Assembly: GCA_030762895.1 (NCBI GenBank)
Contig: CM061068.1
Span: forward strand, 45,163,615 to 45,227,614
Direction: 5' to 3'
DNA length: 64,000 nt
Source of the DNA: Sophora flavescens
Lineage: Eukaryota; Streptophyta; Magnoliopsida; Fabales; Fabaceae
Shown: piece by piece, positions 11,308 to 22,511 of the stretch
How the letters are laid out: every line of letters starts with the position of its first letter
How positions within the stretch are numbered: position 1 is the stretch's first letter
Position numbers and translations under genes: made by a program
The notes under the pieces: model-generated
The model's input: only the letters and a program-made list of their open reading frames with translations
Database searches by the model: none
Told to the model about the DNA's origin: nothing

Positions 11308-11700
11308 CGATATATGCATGTACATTCATTCATTGATTCTGGATCATGTGTAAATTTGATTTGATTCATTCGTTTATACATTTTGCCTATTTTTTTTATG
11401 CATTGTAAATTGATAAATAAATCACCCACTTCTGAATTGCTTTCTAGCTGCATCTCAATAATAAGGAAATATGGAATAACAATCTTGCTAAAACAGGCAT
11501 AAAATTTTATTACATCTTTTGTAATAAGGACGAAATTGGATTATCACTTCAGCTATAAAAGTGAAATCACATAACTGTGTGCCATATACACATTTATTGT
11601 GAGGAGGACACACTATATATGCTCTTCCACGTTCAAAGAAGATTAATTTTGCACCTTAAAAAAAATGTAAAGATAGGTGAAAAACCAAATAAAGATGAGG
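11308..11700. other. CML 3' region and AT-rich spacer
   Basis: Contains the CML 3' UTR, with AATAAA-like words near 11415-11421. I see no other gene or repeat. Confidence 0.35.
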
Positions 11701-12415
11701 TGATTATATGTAGGGGCGTAAACGAGTCTAGCCGAGTTGAACTCATAAAGTTTGAGTTTGACTTGTAAAAAAAAAATGGATCGTCCAAGCTCGACTCATT
11801 TATTTAAACGAGGTTAATTAAAAGCTTAAGCTTGACTTGTTTAAAAATATTAAAGTGTGAGTTTGGTTTGTTTAATTCATATATAACTTAATAATTTTTG
11901 CATTTATGAAAAAATTTCTTGAATTATTTTTTTATGTTTATCAATTTAGTATTTAATAAATATTTTAATATTATATGATAATCTACAAATGGAAATATAT
12001 GCTTAATATATGGGATGTGAAATTAAAAAATTCTAGACTATTACATTTTCATAATCAAGTAAATAAAAAATTCACAACTTCTTAACTATTTTATTATTTA
12101 CTATTTATTATTTATAAAATATAATTATAAATTTAATTCAAATAAAAAATATTTTCATAAAAAAATCACCAGAAAACTATACAAAAGTGTTTTTTATATG
12201 AAAAGTAGGATATATATAATTTTTTTTTGGATATATATATATATATATAAACTTGTTATTCACGAGCCGTTAGTGTCAAGCTTGCAAGACTTGGACTTGA
12301 CTCATTTAAATAATCGAGCCGAATCTCAAACTTGGGTTTGCTTATTTAATTAAACAAACGAGTTTGATCAAGCATTCAACGAGTCGAGCCTGAATAGTTC
12401 AACTCATTATATGAT
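11700..12415. repeat. Unclassified interspersed repeat rich in GAGTCGAGC / CAAGCTTGACTT words
   Basis: Both ends carry related words in opposite orientation (GTCTAGCCGAGTTGAACTCA near 11728, and GAGTCGAGCCTGAATAGTTC near 12380), around an AT-rich centre with a short (TA)n run near 12230-12250. The composition resembles common non-autonomous plant elements. Target duplications are not clear, so class and exact ends are uncertain. Confidence 0.35.
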
Positions 12416-12991
12416 ATCCCAGAACTTCTTTATTTTATTTTTTTTGTCAGAATACCCTCTTACTCGATAGATGAGAGATTAATATCTTGGGGTATGATTG
12501 CTTAAGTGAGGAACCATCCAAACAATGTTTTCCCATAATATACAAATCCAGAAATTGAACTTAAAATCACATGCTTATGAAACTCAAACCCCTTCTATTT
12601 AAACTGACATACATTGGTATCTTCTTTAAATATTAATAGAAACATTCTTTGGTTCTGACCAGGTATCCTAAAGACATAATCGTGAGATTAATGCTCGAGC
12701 CGAGAACAATGATCAATATTGATTTTTCATGAACGTGTTAGCAACATGATGAATATGAAAATATTTTGTTGATGCAGGTCTAATGCTCTTCCATTTTGCT
12801 TGTACTTTCAAGCTGTATCCCATCTATCCTCCCTTACCCATTCCTTTTTTCCCACCCTTCATCCTCAAACACTTACCCTCCCAAGTTCTAAATGTTCCAA
12901 AGATACAAACATTTTCAACCAATCAATCCGGCCCAATTCAAACCACCCGGTCATGGCCAGCAACCCAACCAGGTTGGGTTGCTTGACACGA
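12416..12991. other. Intergenic DNA, nothing recognised
   Basis: Includes a pyrimidine-rich stretch near 12820-12890. The overlapping short ORFs at 12783-13146 have no family motifs and differ in frame without a clear winner. Confidence 0.35.
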
Positions 12992-13119
12992 TCCATATAA
13001 GGGTGTTGCTTTTTACAACACAATTTTTTTTAACAAAATTTAATATCTCCAAAATACCCCTATTATCTCATATCCTTTCCTTTATGGTGCAAAATAAGGG
13101 GTGTTGCATTTTGGGTTTT

Positions 13120-13163
13120 ATAATTCCGGTATGTTGGCATTCTTAAAAGTATACCGGAATTAT
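13120..13163. repeat. 13-bp perfect inverted repeat in the Pack-MULE
   Basis: ATAATTCCGGTAT at 13120-13132 is the exact reverse complement of ATACCGGAATTAT at 13151-13163, with an 18-base loop. It sits at the junction between the left terminal repeat and the SQD1 fragment. It may be a filler sequence made during gene capture. Confidence 0.75.
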
Positions 13164-13167
13164 GTTT

Positions 13168-13605
13168 CCGGTCCCAATAATATTATTTTGCTGTGTAAAC
13201 ACGACTCCTGGCCGATCTATCATAGAGTAAGGAGCAGATCTCTGTTCCCCAAAATGGACAACAACATCAGGTTCAAATGACTTGAAGGTTTCAGATAAGA
13301 ACTCAAAGTCACAGATGTCACCAATGTAGAGCTTAATACTTTTTCCAGTGAGAGATTTCCAACGGGGAAGGCGATTGTGGATGGAGGAAATTGGTGTTAA
13401 AGAACCATCAAGTCCAAGCTGGGGATCAAAGAGGCGTCGAACAAGGCTAACAACAATGGCAACCTCATAACCATTGCTAGACAGGTGGAGGGCAGTTGCC
13501 CAACCACAGTAACCATCACCACCAATGACCATGACGCACTGTGGTTTGCTACAAAACTTTTTCTGGGCTTCTGTTCTTGCAAGAAAAGGCTTCTAAATGG
13601 AGATC
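13168..13605 (-). pseudogene. SQD1: Captured fragment of UDP-sulfoquinovose synthase
   Basis: The intact enzyme makes UDP-sulfoquinovose for sulfolipid head groups in plastids. Here only its N-terminal part is present. The nucleotide-binding start VMVIGGDGYCGWATALHL (a GxxGxxG Rossmann loop) is clear, followed by VRRLFDPQLGLDGSLTP, GDICDFEFLSETFKSFEPD and VHFGEQRSAPYSMIDR. The copy stops at about 13168, just after NNIIGT, where it meets the terminal repeat. Upstream, in another frame, a KPRKSFVA piece resembles the end of a transit peptide, so bases have been lost between it and the Rossmann start. The catalytic domain is missing, so no enzyme can be made. A truncated transcript or small RNAs are possible. 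Confidence 0.85.
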
Positions 13606-13831
13606 TGGAATTCTTACAAGAAACGAAGATAGAAAATGTTCAACCATGGTCAAAAGGTTTTAAGTAAGGTTTGTTTTTAGATGAGATAGTCAAGGAGCAA
13701 GAAGATGATATTACATAAAGGAAAAAAATTGCCCATAAAGGAGAGAGGAGACGAGGGGGCATTTTCGGTATATTCAAATTTTTTAGAAAAAAAATTGTGG
13801 AGTATTAGATTGAGCAACACCCTCCATATAA

Positions 13832-14077
13832 AGTAAGAAAAAGATAAACTCATACGGGCTAAACCCATCATCTTAACACGTCTAAACAGCGGTTACTGGC
13901 AAAATATTTTTCCTTTTTTTTTGGTACATATACTTTTTCCTTTTAAAAGGCTGATAATTGCGTAAAGCCAACTAAATTGTGTATTATGGATCTCAGAATT
14001 AAGTTACAAAAGAAATTCTCGAACAAGGCAAAAAGCAATCTACAAGCCGCATGACTCCCCTCCACAAGTGCGAAGTC
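13832..14077. other. 3' flank of COG2
   Basis: Should hold the COG2 3' UTR on the minus strand. No other feature is visible. Confidence 0.35.
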
Positions 14078-15793
14078 CTAGAGATTTATTGTGTTCTGCC
14101 TATCTACAGGAGCCACACACTGCCATAATGAACGGTAGGATGCAATGCTTACTGCTTCAACCCCTAGTGCAGAAAGGTTACGAGCATACTCCTGGTGACA
14201 ATGTGCAAGAGATCAGTTATCTCAATGAAAGTAGTCATCGTTTGCTAGACAATGACTCAAAAATTCATTCAGAAATCAAGAAATCCATGTGTTACACGTG
14301 TCAGTAAGAGAAAGATCATCTGGTAATAATTTAGTATCAAGCCAACCTGAATATCGAGGAACAACTGCATACACATTTTGTCAGTGTCAGACACATTATT
14401 ATCTGAGACATCTGAACTAGCTCCAGCTCGTCTTTGTGCACCCTGCCTAAGTCTCTGAAGTGAAGACTCTGTCTTTCTTGCCTGCTCGTGATCAACATAT
14501 ATTAAAACAACTTGAAAGATAGAATCCAATCTCATCAATGCTATTTGAATTTGGACACTTACCACGCTGACAAGATCAGCTGCTAATTCATAATAACGAT
14601 CGGTAATCTCAGTTGCAGCACAAAGGAGTATTTCGCTTCTGGTTTCACTCACCAAATATCTCTTAGCTCTCTCCCCATCCAAGAAAGCCTGGGGTGTATT
14701 TGGCATGTCATCAATATACACTCTTTGAAAACAAAAAGTATTTCTTACAAATTATACCTAACCCAAAAATAGGTCTGCACTTCACCTTAATCAATGGAGA
14801 GGGGTGTTAGTTGTTAAATTTGCATTATTTCCAGAGGATGTAGAGAACAAAAACGTGCTTAAAATTTGGCACATGAATCATAAATTCCATCCACCACATC
14901 ATGTTAGATTCAATTAATATGCACGTAGTTTCATTAGCCTCCAAACTAAAAGCTAGATATAATAATAGATGCACAAAAGCACTTATTCCTTTTCTTTTTT
15001 TTTTGATTTTGGGTGGAAAACAGGGGTCAGAGGCCGACAGAAGCAGTACTTTCCACAACAAAATGTAATTAGTGTTCCTAAAATGGCCTAACCCTAAATA
15101 ACTAGTGTCTAATTCATATAAAAGGCACATTAAGTTTGTGTACAAAAAAAAAAAAAAATCCATTTCCCGACAACTGGAACATGTTATGATGAAACTGGAC
15201 AACTGAAAGTGTCTTGCATTAGTATTACACAATGAAATGTTTAAAGGGCATATTTAAAGCTTGCCATACAATCATGCTATCAAACTAGGGGCGAACCTAC
15301 CTTGAAGACAAGGGAGCAGCTGCATCCCCGTATATATATAAGAAAGTTCTCTACACTTTTGGTTAAATCTACAGTAAAATAATTAATATAAAATTCAATG
15401 TTTATATCACCAGGCACCCCCAAATTGTTTAGTTTGGTTCCGCCCCTCTATCAGACTCAACATCCTAATATTACATATCACCTTTGCATTGTCAAGAAGT
15501 CAAGCTAAACAGGAAAAGGAGGAAGCAACGAAAAAATATAAAATAAACCTTCATACTTAATTAATACTACATACCTTAAGGGGACGTAATACCCCAGAAA
15601 CATATGGCGAATGCCTCACAGGGAGAGGTTTATTAGTCATCCTGTAGGTTGCCGTTATTCCCTTCATCTGTCTCAAGTCCTACATTATTTTTGAACAAGA
15701 GAAAGAAATGAATGGGTTGGAAAGGGGATGGGAAAAGTAACAAAAGGAAAAAGATCTTCTAGAAAACAGGCAATATATTAATTATTTCATTGG

Positions 15794-15837
<44 letters not shown>

Positions 15838-18800
15838 GCCATATCTAGCAAAAGGAGTTCTATTGTGAGAGGTGAAAGAATTGAATCTTACCCATTGCAT
15901 CTTATTAGAACATAAATGCATGACATTTAACTAACTTTTAATCTTAACTATTAATGTGTGATTTAATGGTCAAGATTTGCTCCCCTCACCTCTCACTATA
16001 ATAAATAACACTTTCACTAGATATGCCCCTTATATATTTTATATATATATATATATATACCCGGAAGATTACAACCTACCTCAACTGACTTTTCCACTAG
16101 TGACTCCACCACAGCTTTGATGACTAACGGTTCTAAATATTTCAATGATTGACCACTGTGTAAAATGCTCTGCTTTACCGATTCAAGAACATCAAGGGAG
16201 CATGAAGATAGAAGCTGAAGCACATTTTGTAGGTAATCACCACGAACCTGTTCCTCCAGATATCTTATATCATGAATAACCTACAAATCGTTTAACATCT
16301 ATTATAATTCAGATAAAGAACAATCATATCTTCATTTTTCATTACTGGAAAACATTGCAAACAACACCAATGTTGTCTCATTGTGGTCATTATCATTTTT
16401 TCTGTCAGTTCCTTGCATGAAACTTCAGGGGGGAAATCTGATAGAAGACCTAAGCAATTTTTTGGGCAAAAATATAGGTATCAAGTAATCCAACAGTGAA
16501 TCTCCAAGTTTTACTTCAACATACAGAATGTGGATTAAAAACAAATAAAGTCACGATGCATACTAAAATAAAGTCATCTATGACAGCCGAAACAGCCCAT
16601 TCAAACCCAGTGCTTGTGCTTGTGTTACGGTTCTTGCGAGCAGTCAGTCCAGATGACAACCAACTCGAGTATCTGTAAGTTCCAAGAGAAGTTGGCTTTT
16701 GTCCAATCAGCACCAAAAAATAGAGAAAAAAATTCAAAACACCAGAGCTTAAGCTGACCTAGAAAGAAGCTGCAAGGATAGGCGAAGGAACTTGTCAGAG
16801 CAAGAAAGGACAAGAACATCTTCTCTCCAGCAAGATCTCAAACTCTCCAACAGAGTAACGCTTTGTTTTAATGTTAAATCTTGATAATTTGCTTCACCAG
16901 AGTCTGGGTTTTGAACGGGGACAAGACTGGATGTTGTAAGCACAGACTCGAGAGACCCAGCTATTTCCTGAAATCTGAGGCAATTGCAGATATGATTTCC
17001 ATGTCAGTGAACAACAATGCAAGTAGCCTTCTAAAATTATGACCATCTTAAAGCAGCAGAAGCACCTCAAAGAGAAATAAACTCCAATATTCCATTGCTT
17101 CATGAACTCAGTATAAATTGCTTCAGAGCGAAATTTAGCAACAGCAGATCTGGATGGACAGTAGCCTTGCATGAAATGAAATGTTACAATATTGGTGAAT
17201 ATATACTCTTTAAGAGACATGTAACAATAAATTTTCCTTTTTTTATATAGAATATGTGTACCAATAAAATTAATAAATGCACTATCAAACTATATATCAA
17301 CTCAGCAAAGTTCCTGAAACTTGAGTGCCATATTCTCTTTGTTCTTTCTGTTTCTCAAGATGAAAAGCAAAATATAAGGAAGTAGGAACAGAGATATGAA
17401 TACTACCTTCTACATAAGCCAAGAAGTCTAAGCTTGATTTGTAATTTTTCAAGAACTCTGTCGGCCTACCCGGAGAAAATGCACCGGGTTTTCCCTTCTG
17501 AATTGCAGAGAGAACCTCTTTAAGAATTGAATTAGCCAAGAAGTCAAAGACATGCAAACCTGAATTTTCTGCACCAAATACCAAGCTTCAGATACTTAAA
17601 CAAAAAACCTTTATATTTCACATTTTGCATTTTTAAAATTTGATGTAACCATTATATTTATTTTGGTAATATCATGGCGTAACCATATGGTCTAGCTGAA
17701 CATTATATGCAGTAAAAGAAAAGTGAAAGATGAGTAAAAGGTTATAACTTTAGAAGGTCAATTTTATTATTGTGAAGTGACCAAAAAAAGCCAGATGAAG
17801 TACCAGTCGAAGAAATCTCCAATAAAAATTTACAGTCTTTATTAATGCACTCCTTAATTAGTTGATAATCATTATCAAGCGCATCCCCAGATGATCCAGC
17901 AACCACAGCCGATGGCCCGTGTGGGATAATTTTCTGTATCATTGGAGCCACAACAGTAACACGGAAAATTTCTTCTGCATTCTTGGTGTTGTCAATAGCA
18001 GCATATGCACGTAAGCAATTGTAAATTACAGTTGCATCCCGGTGCTCTAAACCATCTACAAAACAATGTCCCAAACTTGCATCTACAATTAAGCTTGCAT
18101 TTTGAATCCTCTTCTCCATATTCTCAATAAAAGGAAGGTTCTGTACTGGCATAATAGAGAAAAAGAGATGAGCACGGAATGTAGCCTTAGACAAATGGTC
18201 TAAGGAACATATTTACCTTTTTTTTTCCTACACAAAGTTCTCCATGTCAGTGTTTGTTATTTTACAAACCTTAAAAACATTAAAAGATCAAGAAAATTAA
18301 AAGGAATACAATAAATACATTAACATCTTTAAAACTTCAAGACAGATAATGCTGTCAACTACCGGAATTCCAAATTTTAACCAATAAGTCTTGGCATGCC
18401 GCTACAAAATGGTGAATTTTTTTCTCCTAGTTCCATATGAAGATGGAAATAACAGAAGAGATTATGATGTGAGATTTTTCCTCATAGATAGTCAAAAGAA
18501 TCTGGTACAATATTCAACAAAGAGACATGAACATCATCTATATATATGATGACCTCACAAAGCTCATAATTACTGTAGGACCCAATGATGCGATTCTTAA
18601 ACCAACTTTTATTTCCTCAAAATCATTTTACAAACTTATATTAAATCACCTTATTTACACACGATATTGGAATTTCAAGACCTATGAAGTACAGATGCAG
18701 ACGCAGACACAGACACAGACACAAGGAAACAACAAAATCTAAATAATGTATGACATACACATGACATATATATGCATATACATATGCGCATGCACGAGCA

Positions 18801-20125
18801 CACACACACATAAGCTTCAAGAATTACAATAACTTGGTAATATGTTATATGTGCCAATTTGTCCTAATAGAACTAGCCATGTACAAGTGTACAACCAAAG
18901 AAATTAACTAAAGTGACTATCTAAAGATTAACTTCATTTTGCTCTCTACCATTGGCGCGATGGAGGTAGATGGCTAGATGGGAGAGTGGCCTTAACAGTG
19001 AAAAACATGGTCAGGAGAGGGTAAGTAGTACTGGTAATCGAGTAATTGGGCTTGCATAATGCATTATTTTAAATGGTAACTGAGTTTTTCCCCCTATTTT
19101 AAACTAGTCATGTGCCAAACATGTCTGAGCTATGTCTAACAGTCTAAGCCAAAAATATATTTCTCAATTGGACACTTACAAACATATACGACATCATATG
19201 TGTCATCGTGTGCCCGACACGAACGCGACACCAAAATAGTGTGTCCACGCTTCATAGCTCATGACACAAACCTCAAATCAAATCTTCAAAAACCGGATTG
19301 ATTATTGTTGAATTGGAGGGTTGTAGGTATGGAAGGAGAAAAAGAGAAAATAAAGACTCAAAATGATATGAGATTGATATTAATCTAATGTGATGACTGT
19401 GCGATACAAAAGACAAACTCAATAGTCTTATATATACTAATAGCAACTAAGCTTTTTACTACTAGGTCAGTAATAATAAAATCCGAATCCTAATTAAATT
19501 AAATATGGAAACAAATTAGGAAATATAGATAGGAAATAAATCCTAAGGGATCATCTAACATACTCTAAAATATTTTAAGTTATAGAAAAGATATTATGAG
19601 CTACTTATTAGATATTACAAGTTTCTAACATGTATTTACTTTTTAATGATATTGTATCAAATTCTACAATCCTGTATTAGTAACAGGAACGCTGATCTTC
19701 AACATGTTACATAGTAACTTCCTTTCTAGGCTTTCCCACTCAGAAGTGTACTGACCTAAACAACTCCAATTATAGCTCAATGAAAATGCCCGTACACATC
19801 AAGGGTAAATTATTGACTTCTAATGCCTGGTTATATATGAGAATTAAATACACGGTAAAAATATTTAATCTGAGGAGTCAAACAACTACAAATTTATCTT
19901 CTGAACATGCCACTCAGTACTTCAATTATGCCCTTTCACGCTCTTTTTTTTTTCTTTCCGAATGCTAATTAGTTGCCAGTGTGTGTACATTAACAATGAG
20001 AATAACAACCAATGCACAGCCTACAAAATGATGTACCATTGGCTTCTCACTAAGCTTCTGCAAACAATTCTATATCAGTTTTCAACTTAAATTTAATGCC
20101 AGTTGGTTCGCACATTTTACTAGAA

Positions 20126-20183
<58 letters not shown>

Positions 20184-21252
20184 AATATATATATAAACAT
20201 ACACACATAAAACAGTCAGTGAAAGCGAGAAAAAAATTAAAACAAACCTTTGCATTTGTAACATAGAACCTTAGCCGGTTCATCTCACTGGCAATTCTCT
20301 CCAGTAGCATGCTTTGAGTCTCTCTGACACTTGTCCCATTCTCAAAATGTTGCATAGAAACCCCATTGCTTGACAAATTTCTTTCTGACAAATTTACATC
20401 TCCATTTGACCAATCAGCAGGTACACTAGGCAGCTCCTTTATTAGTTTCTCAACCTGCAATCACACGGAACAGAAATGACAAGTTTACCACATGATTGCA
20501 AGTGAATTTTAAGTTGCTTTCAGCCTCAATCCCACAACTTTTCAAAAATCAATGCAAGAAAAGATTGGCAATAATCAAATCTTATCGAATGCAATGTCCT
20601 ATGATGAAAAATCTCGCCCAGTTCTACCATCATTGACATAAATTACAACCAACCTAGCAATGCAATTGATACTAGACCCTCACTCAAACTAATTAGTATC
20701 TTATATCAAAGGTCCTTAATTCTATTCTTCTACGTCCAATAATTAGCAATTACAGTTGCAATTAAACACAAAACCACAAACGATAAAATCTCCAACCTTA
20801 GAAACGACGTGAAACGTATCGAGGAGAAGCTCTAAAGTCTCCCTCGCAGACGCAGCCTCAGATCTCTGCTTCAAGCCGTTCGTGATGGCGACAAGGGAGA
20901 CTTGCACGGATCCTCTGAACTGCTCGATCTTCTCTCGGAGCTCCACCAGCGGCGCCCGCATCCGCACCACAGCGGCGTCGACATCGACGAGCTTGGTGCT
21001 GAGGTTGACGAAATCGGCGTAATCGCGGTTGATGAGATCGATGAGCTCGTGGTTGAGGGAGGAGAGGTAGTTGTTGAGCTCCGAACGGAGAGTGTCGAAG
21101 GGGACGAAGGTTCGGAGCTCCGAAATGTAGGATTCGGAATCGAAGTCTGGGGAGAGGAAGGATGCGGGTTTGAACCAGAGCGGGTGGGCGTCCAGTGGAT
21201 CCGAGAAGAGGTCGGTGGCGGATCTGGGTGGCGTCGGGATCGGATCCACCAT
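14078..21252 (-). CDS. COG2: Conserved oligomeric Golgi complex subunit 2 (12 exons)
   Basis: COG2 is a core subunit of the eight-part COG complex, which tethers retrograde vesicles at Golgi membranes. Exons on the minus strand: 21252-20797, 20454-20248, 18140-17804, 17568-17407, 17165-17066, 16974-16759, 16672-16564, 16280-16080, 15679-15575, 14688-14563, 14481-14347, 14191-14078. All junctions are GT-AG and all phases close, giving 755 aa, the usual plant length. The N-terminal COG2 domain (about residues 15-150) has LWFKPASFLSPDFDSESYIS and a heptad-rich stretch (NNYLSSLNHELIDLINRDYA). The C-terminal conserved region includes ITATYRMTNKPLPVRHSPYV, YYELAADLVSV, DKMCMQLFLDIQ and the end SLWQCVAPVDRQNTINL. 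No internal stop. Intron 2 is over 2 kb; introns contain TA microsatellites and one MITE. The first exon is GC-rich compared with the rest. Confidence 0.95.
15287..15447. mobile_element. 161-bp MITE in intron 9 of COG2
   Basis: The ends AGGGGCGAACC and GGTTCCGCCCCT are inverted repeats with one base difference in length. They are flanked by CTATCAAACT (15277-15286) and CTATCAGACT (15448-15457), a 10-bp duplication with one mismatch. The inside is AT-rich and non-coding. The duplication length suggests a Mutator-type element; a hAT origin is also possible. Confidence 0.65.
15796..15835. repeat. (TA)n microsatellite in COG2 intron 8
   Basis: About 20 uninterrupted TA units. A further run of about 10 units lies at 16040-16059, close to the donor site of exon 8 on the minus strand. 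Confidence 0.95.
18695..18722. repeat. Short CAGACA/CAGACG microsatellite in COG2 intron 2
   Basis: The run is GCAGACGCAGACACAGACAC and continues with the same six-base unit. It gives a spurious Gln/Thr-rich ORF. It lies in the 2.1-kb intron 2 (18141-20247), which otherwise shows no gene; parts near 19150-19600 look like old repeat DNA that I cannot classify. Confidence 0.85.
20132..20180. repeat. (TA)n microsatellite in COG2 intron 2
   Basis: About 24 TA units, only some 70 bp past the donor site of exon 2 on the minus strand. Confidence 0.95.
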
Positions 21253-21514
21253 TTTGCTTCGCGCGTGCGCCTCTGTTTGGTTGCTTGGATGATTTTAGAG
21301 ATTGGCAGAGGAAATGGATTTGTTTTGTTAATAGTTGGGAACTTGGAACGATCAACTGCAACTGCTCCTATTTGTTTTGGCTCTAGCCAGAAAATGACGC
21401 ACACTGAAGAAATCTAGAACTGGGAGAGGGCTAGATGAACAAATGAACAGGAAAGAGGGACTGTGATACGAGCTTAGACTAATGGGCCGCACACGTCACA
21501 GCATAAGAGGGTGG
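21253..21514 (-). promoter_or_regulatory. Upstream region of COG2
   Basis: Presumed promoter and leader of the minus-strand COG2 gene. TGGGCC at 21483-21488 is a site II element (TCP target), common in plant housekeeping promoters, and an ACACGTCA word follows at 21491-21498. The hAT-like element begins directly beyond. Confidence 0.4.
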
Positions 21515-22492
21515 AATGTTTTAAATCGGTTCGGTGATTCAATTGGTTCAATCGATTGAACCTGTGATTGAATCGGATGTCTAATAAATTAATTAATTAA
21601 TTAATACGATATTTATATATATAAAATATAAAATAAAAAAATATGCACAACATAAGTTCAGTTCTCAAAAAAGAAAAGTTCATGTTCCTGAAATATAAAT
21701 AAATATATATAGTTTCAGTCAATTTCATTATGTAAATAAGTATACGTAATTTTCAATATATAATAATTCACAATTATTCCCAATGCTTAAATAAATATGA
21801 GTATTTACCATTTCCCAACACCTAGATAATAGTCATAATACCTTTCTTTCCTCCCTATCTCATCAACTACACGTTTACAATTACAACCATCCTTTTGTCT
21901 TCTTAATCTCTGATGCTCATCAACTACAAGTTTATATTAGTCCCCTTGTTTCTTTCTTCTGCTTCCTTCAATTCCTACAAACTGTGCTTATCTCTTCTGA
22001 TACTCATAACCCGTCCCTTGTTTCTTTCCTTTTCTGTCTTCAATCCCTACAAACCACAGTAAAATGAACCATATGCTTCATCCCTTCACAGATTTGCCTT
22101 AAACCATTTTCCCTTCAAAGATCTGACTTCAACGGTGCTTCATCATTTCGTGTTTGCGTTCATTGCATCGTCTCCAACAACGATTCTTTGTCCTCCGCGG
22201 ATTCCTTGGACAAATCACATGGACCCTTCTCTGTTTAGTCCTCGACAACATCGTTACAGCTACCGGGGTTTGAAAAAAATGGATAAAAAGATGGGGAAAA
22301 AAAGAAGGACATGTTTTAAGACCGGCCGGTTTCTAAGAACTGACCCCGGTTAGCGGGTTCGTCCTGTTCTGATCGGTTCTAGCGATTTAACAGCGGTTTC
22401 TTCAGACCTCCGGTTTTATAGGGCTGGCCTAACCATAGACACGGCTGGTTCCCGGTTGAACCGGCCTGTCCGGTTCGGTTTTTAAAACACTG
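21515..22492. mobile_element. Non-autonomous TIR element of hAT-like type, about 980 bp
   Basis: The left end reads AATGTTTTAAATCGGTTCGG and the right end, in reverse complement, AGTGTTTTAAAAACCGAACC, an imperfect inverted repeat. Both subterminal regions are full of CGGTT/AACCG words. The AT-rich middle has no convincing protein. The target duplication is not clear, so the exact ends are approximate. It resembles the better-preserved 533-bp element at 44614-45146. Confidence 0.55.
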
Positions 22493-22511
22493 GTGGATGC
22501 ATACTTTTATC

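Larger units (their letters stand above)
13001..13822. mobile_element. Pack-MULE (non-autonomous Mutator-like element) carrying part of SQD1
   Basis: The element has imperfect terminal inverted repeats of about 105 bp. Both ends start GGGTGTTGCT and share an ACAATTTTTTTT tract, an AATTT block, an AAAATACCCC-like block and a CCTTTATGG block in the same order. Perfect 9-bp direct repeats TCCATATAA flank it (12992-13000 and 13823-13831), the target length of Mutator-like elements. It encodes no transposase. The inside is filled by a gene fragment of UDP-sulfoquinovose synthase. TIRs, 9-bp duplication and captured gene piece together define a Pack-MULE. Confidence 0.87.

Noticed and set aside
12783..13146. 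Overlapping ORFs just before and inside the Pack-MULE
   Set aside because: They cross the element border and the target duplication, and have no recognisable motif.
20858..21417. Several long ORFs on both strands over COG2 exon 1
   Set aside because: They are shadows of the GC-rich first exon in other frames. Only the frame starting at 21252 continues through 11 further exons as COG2.
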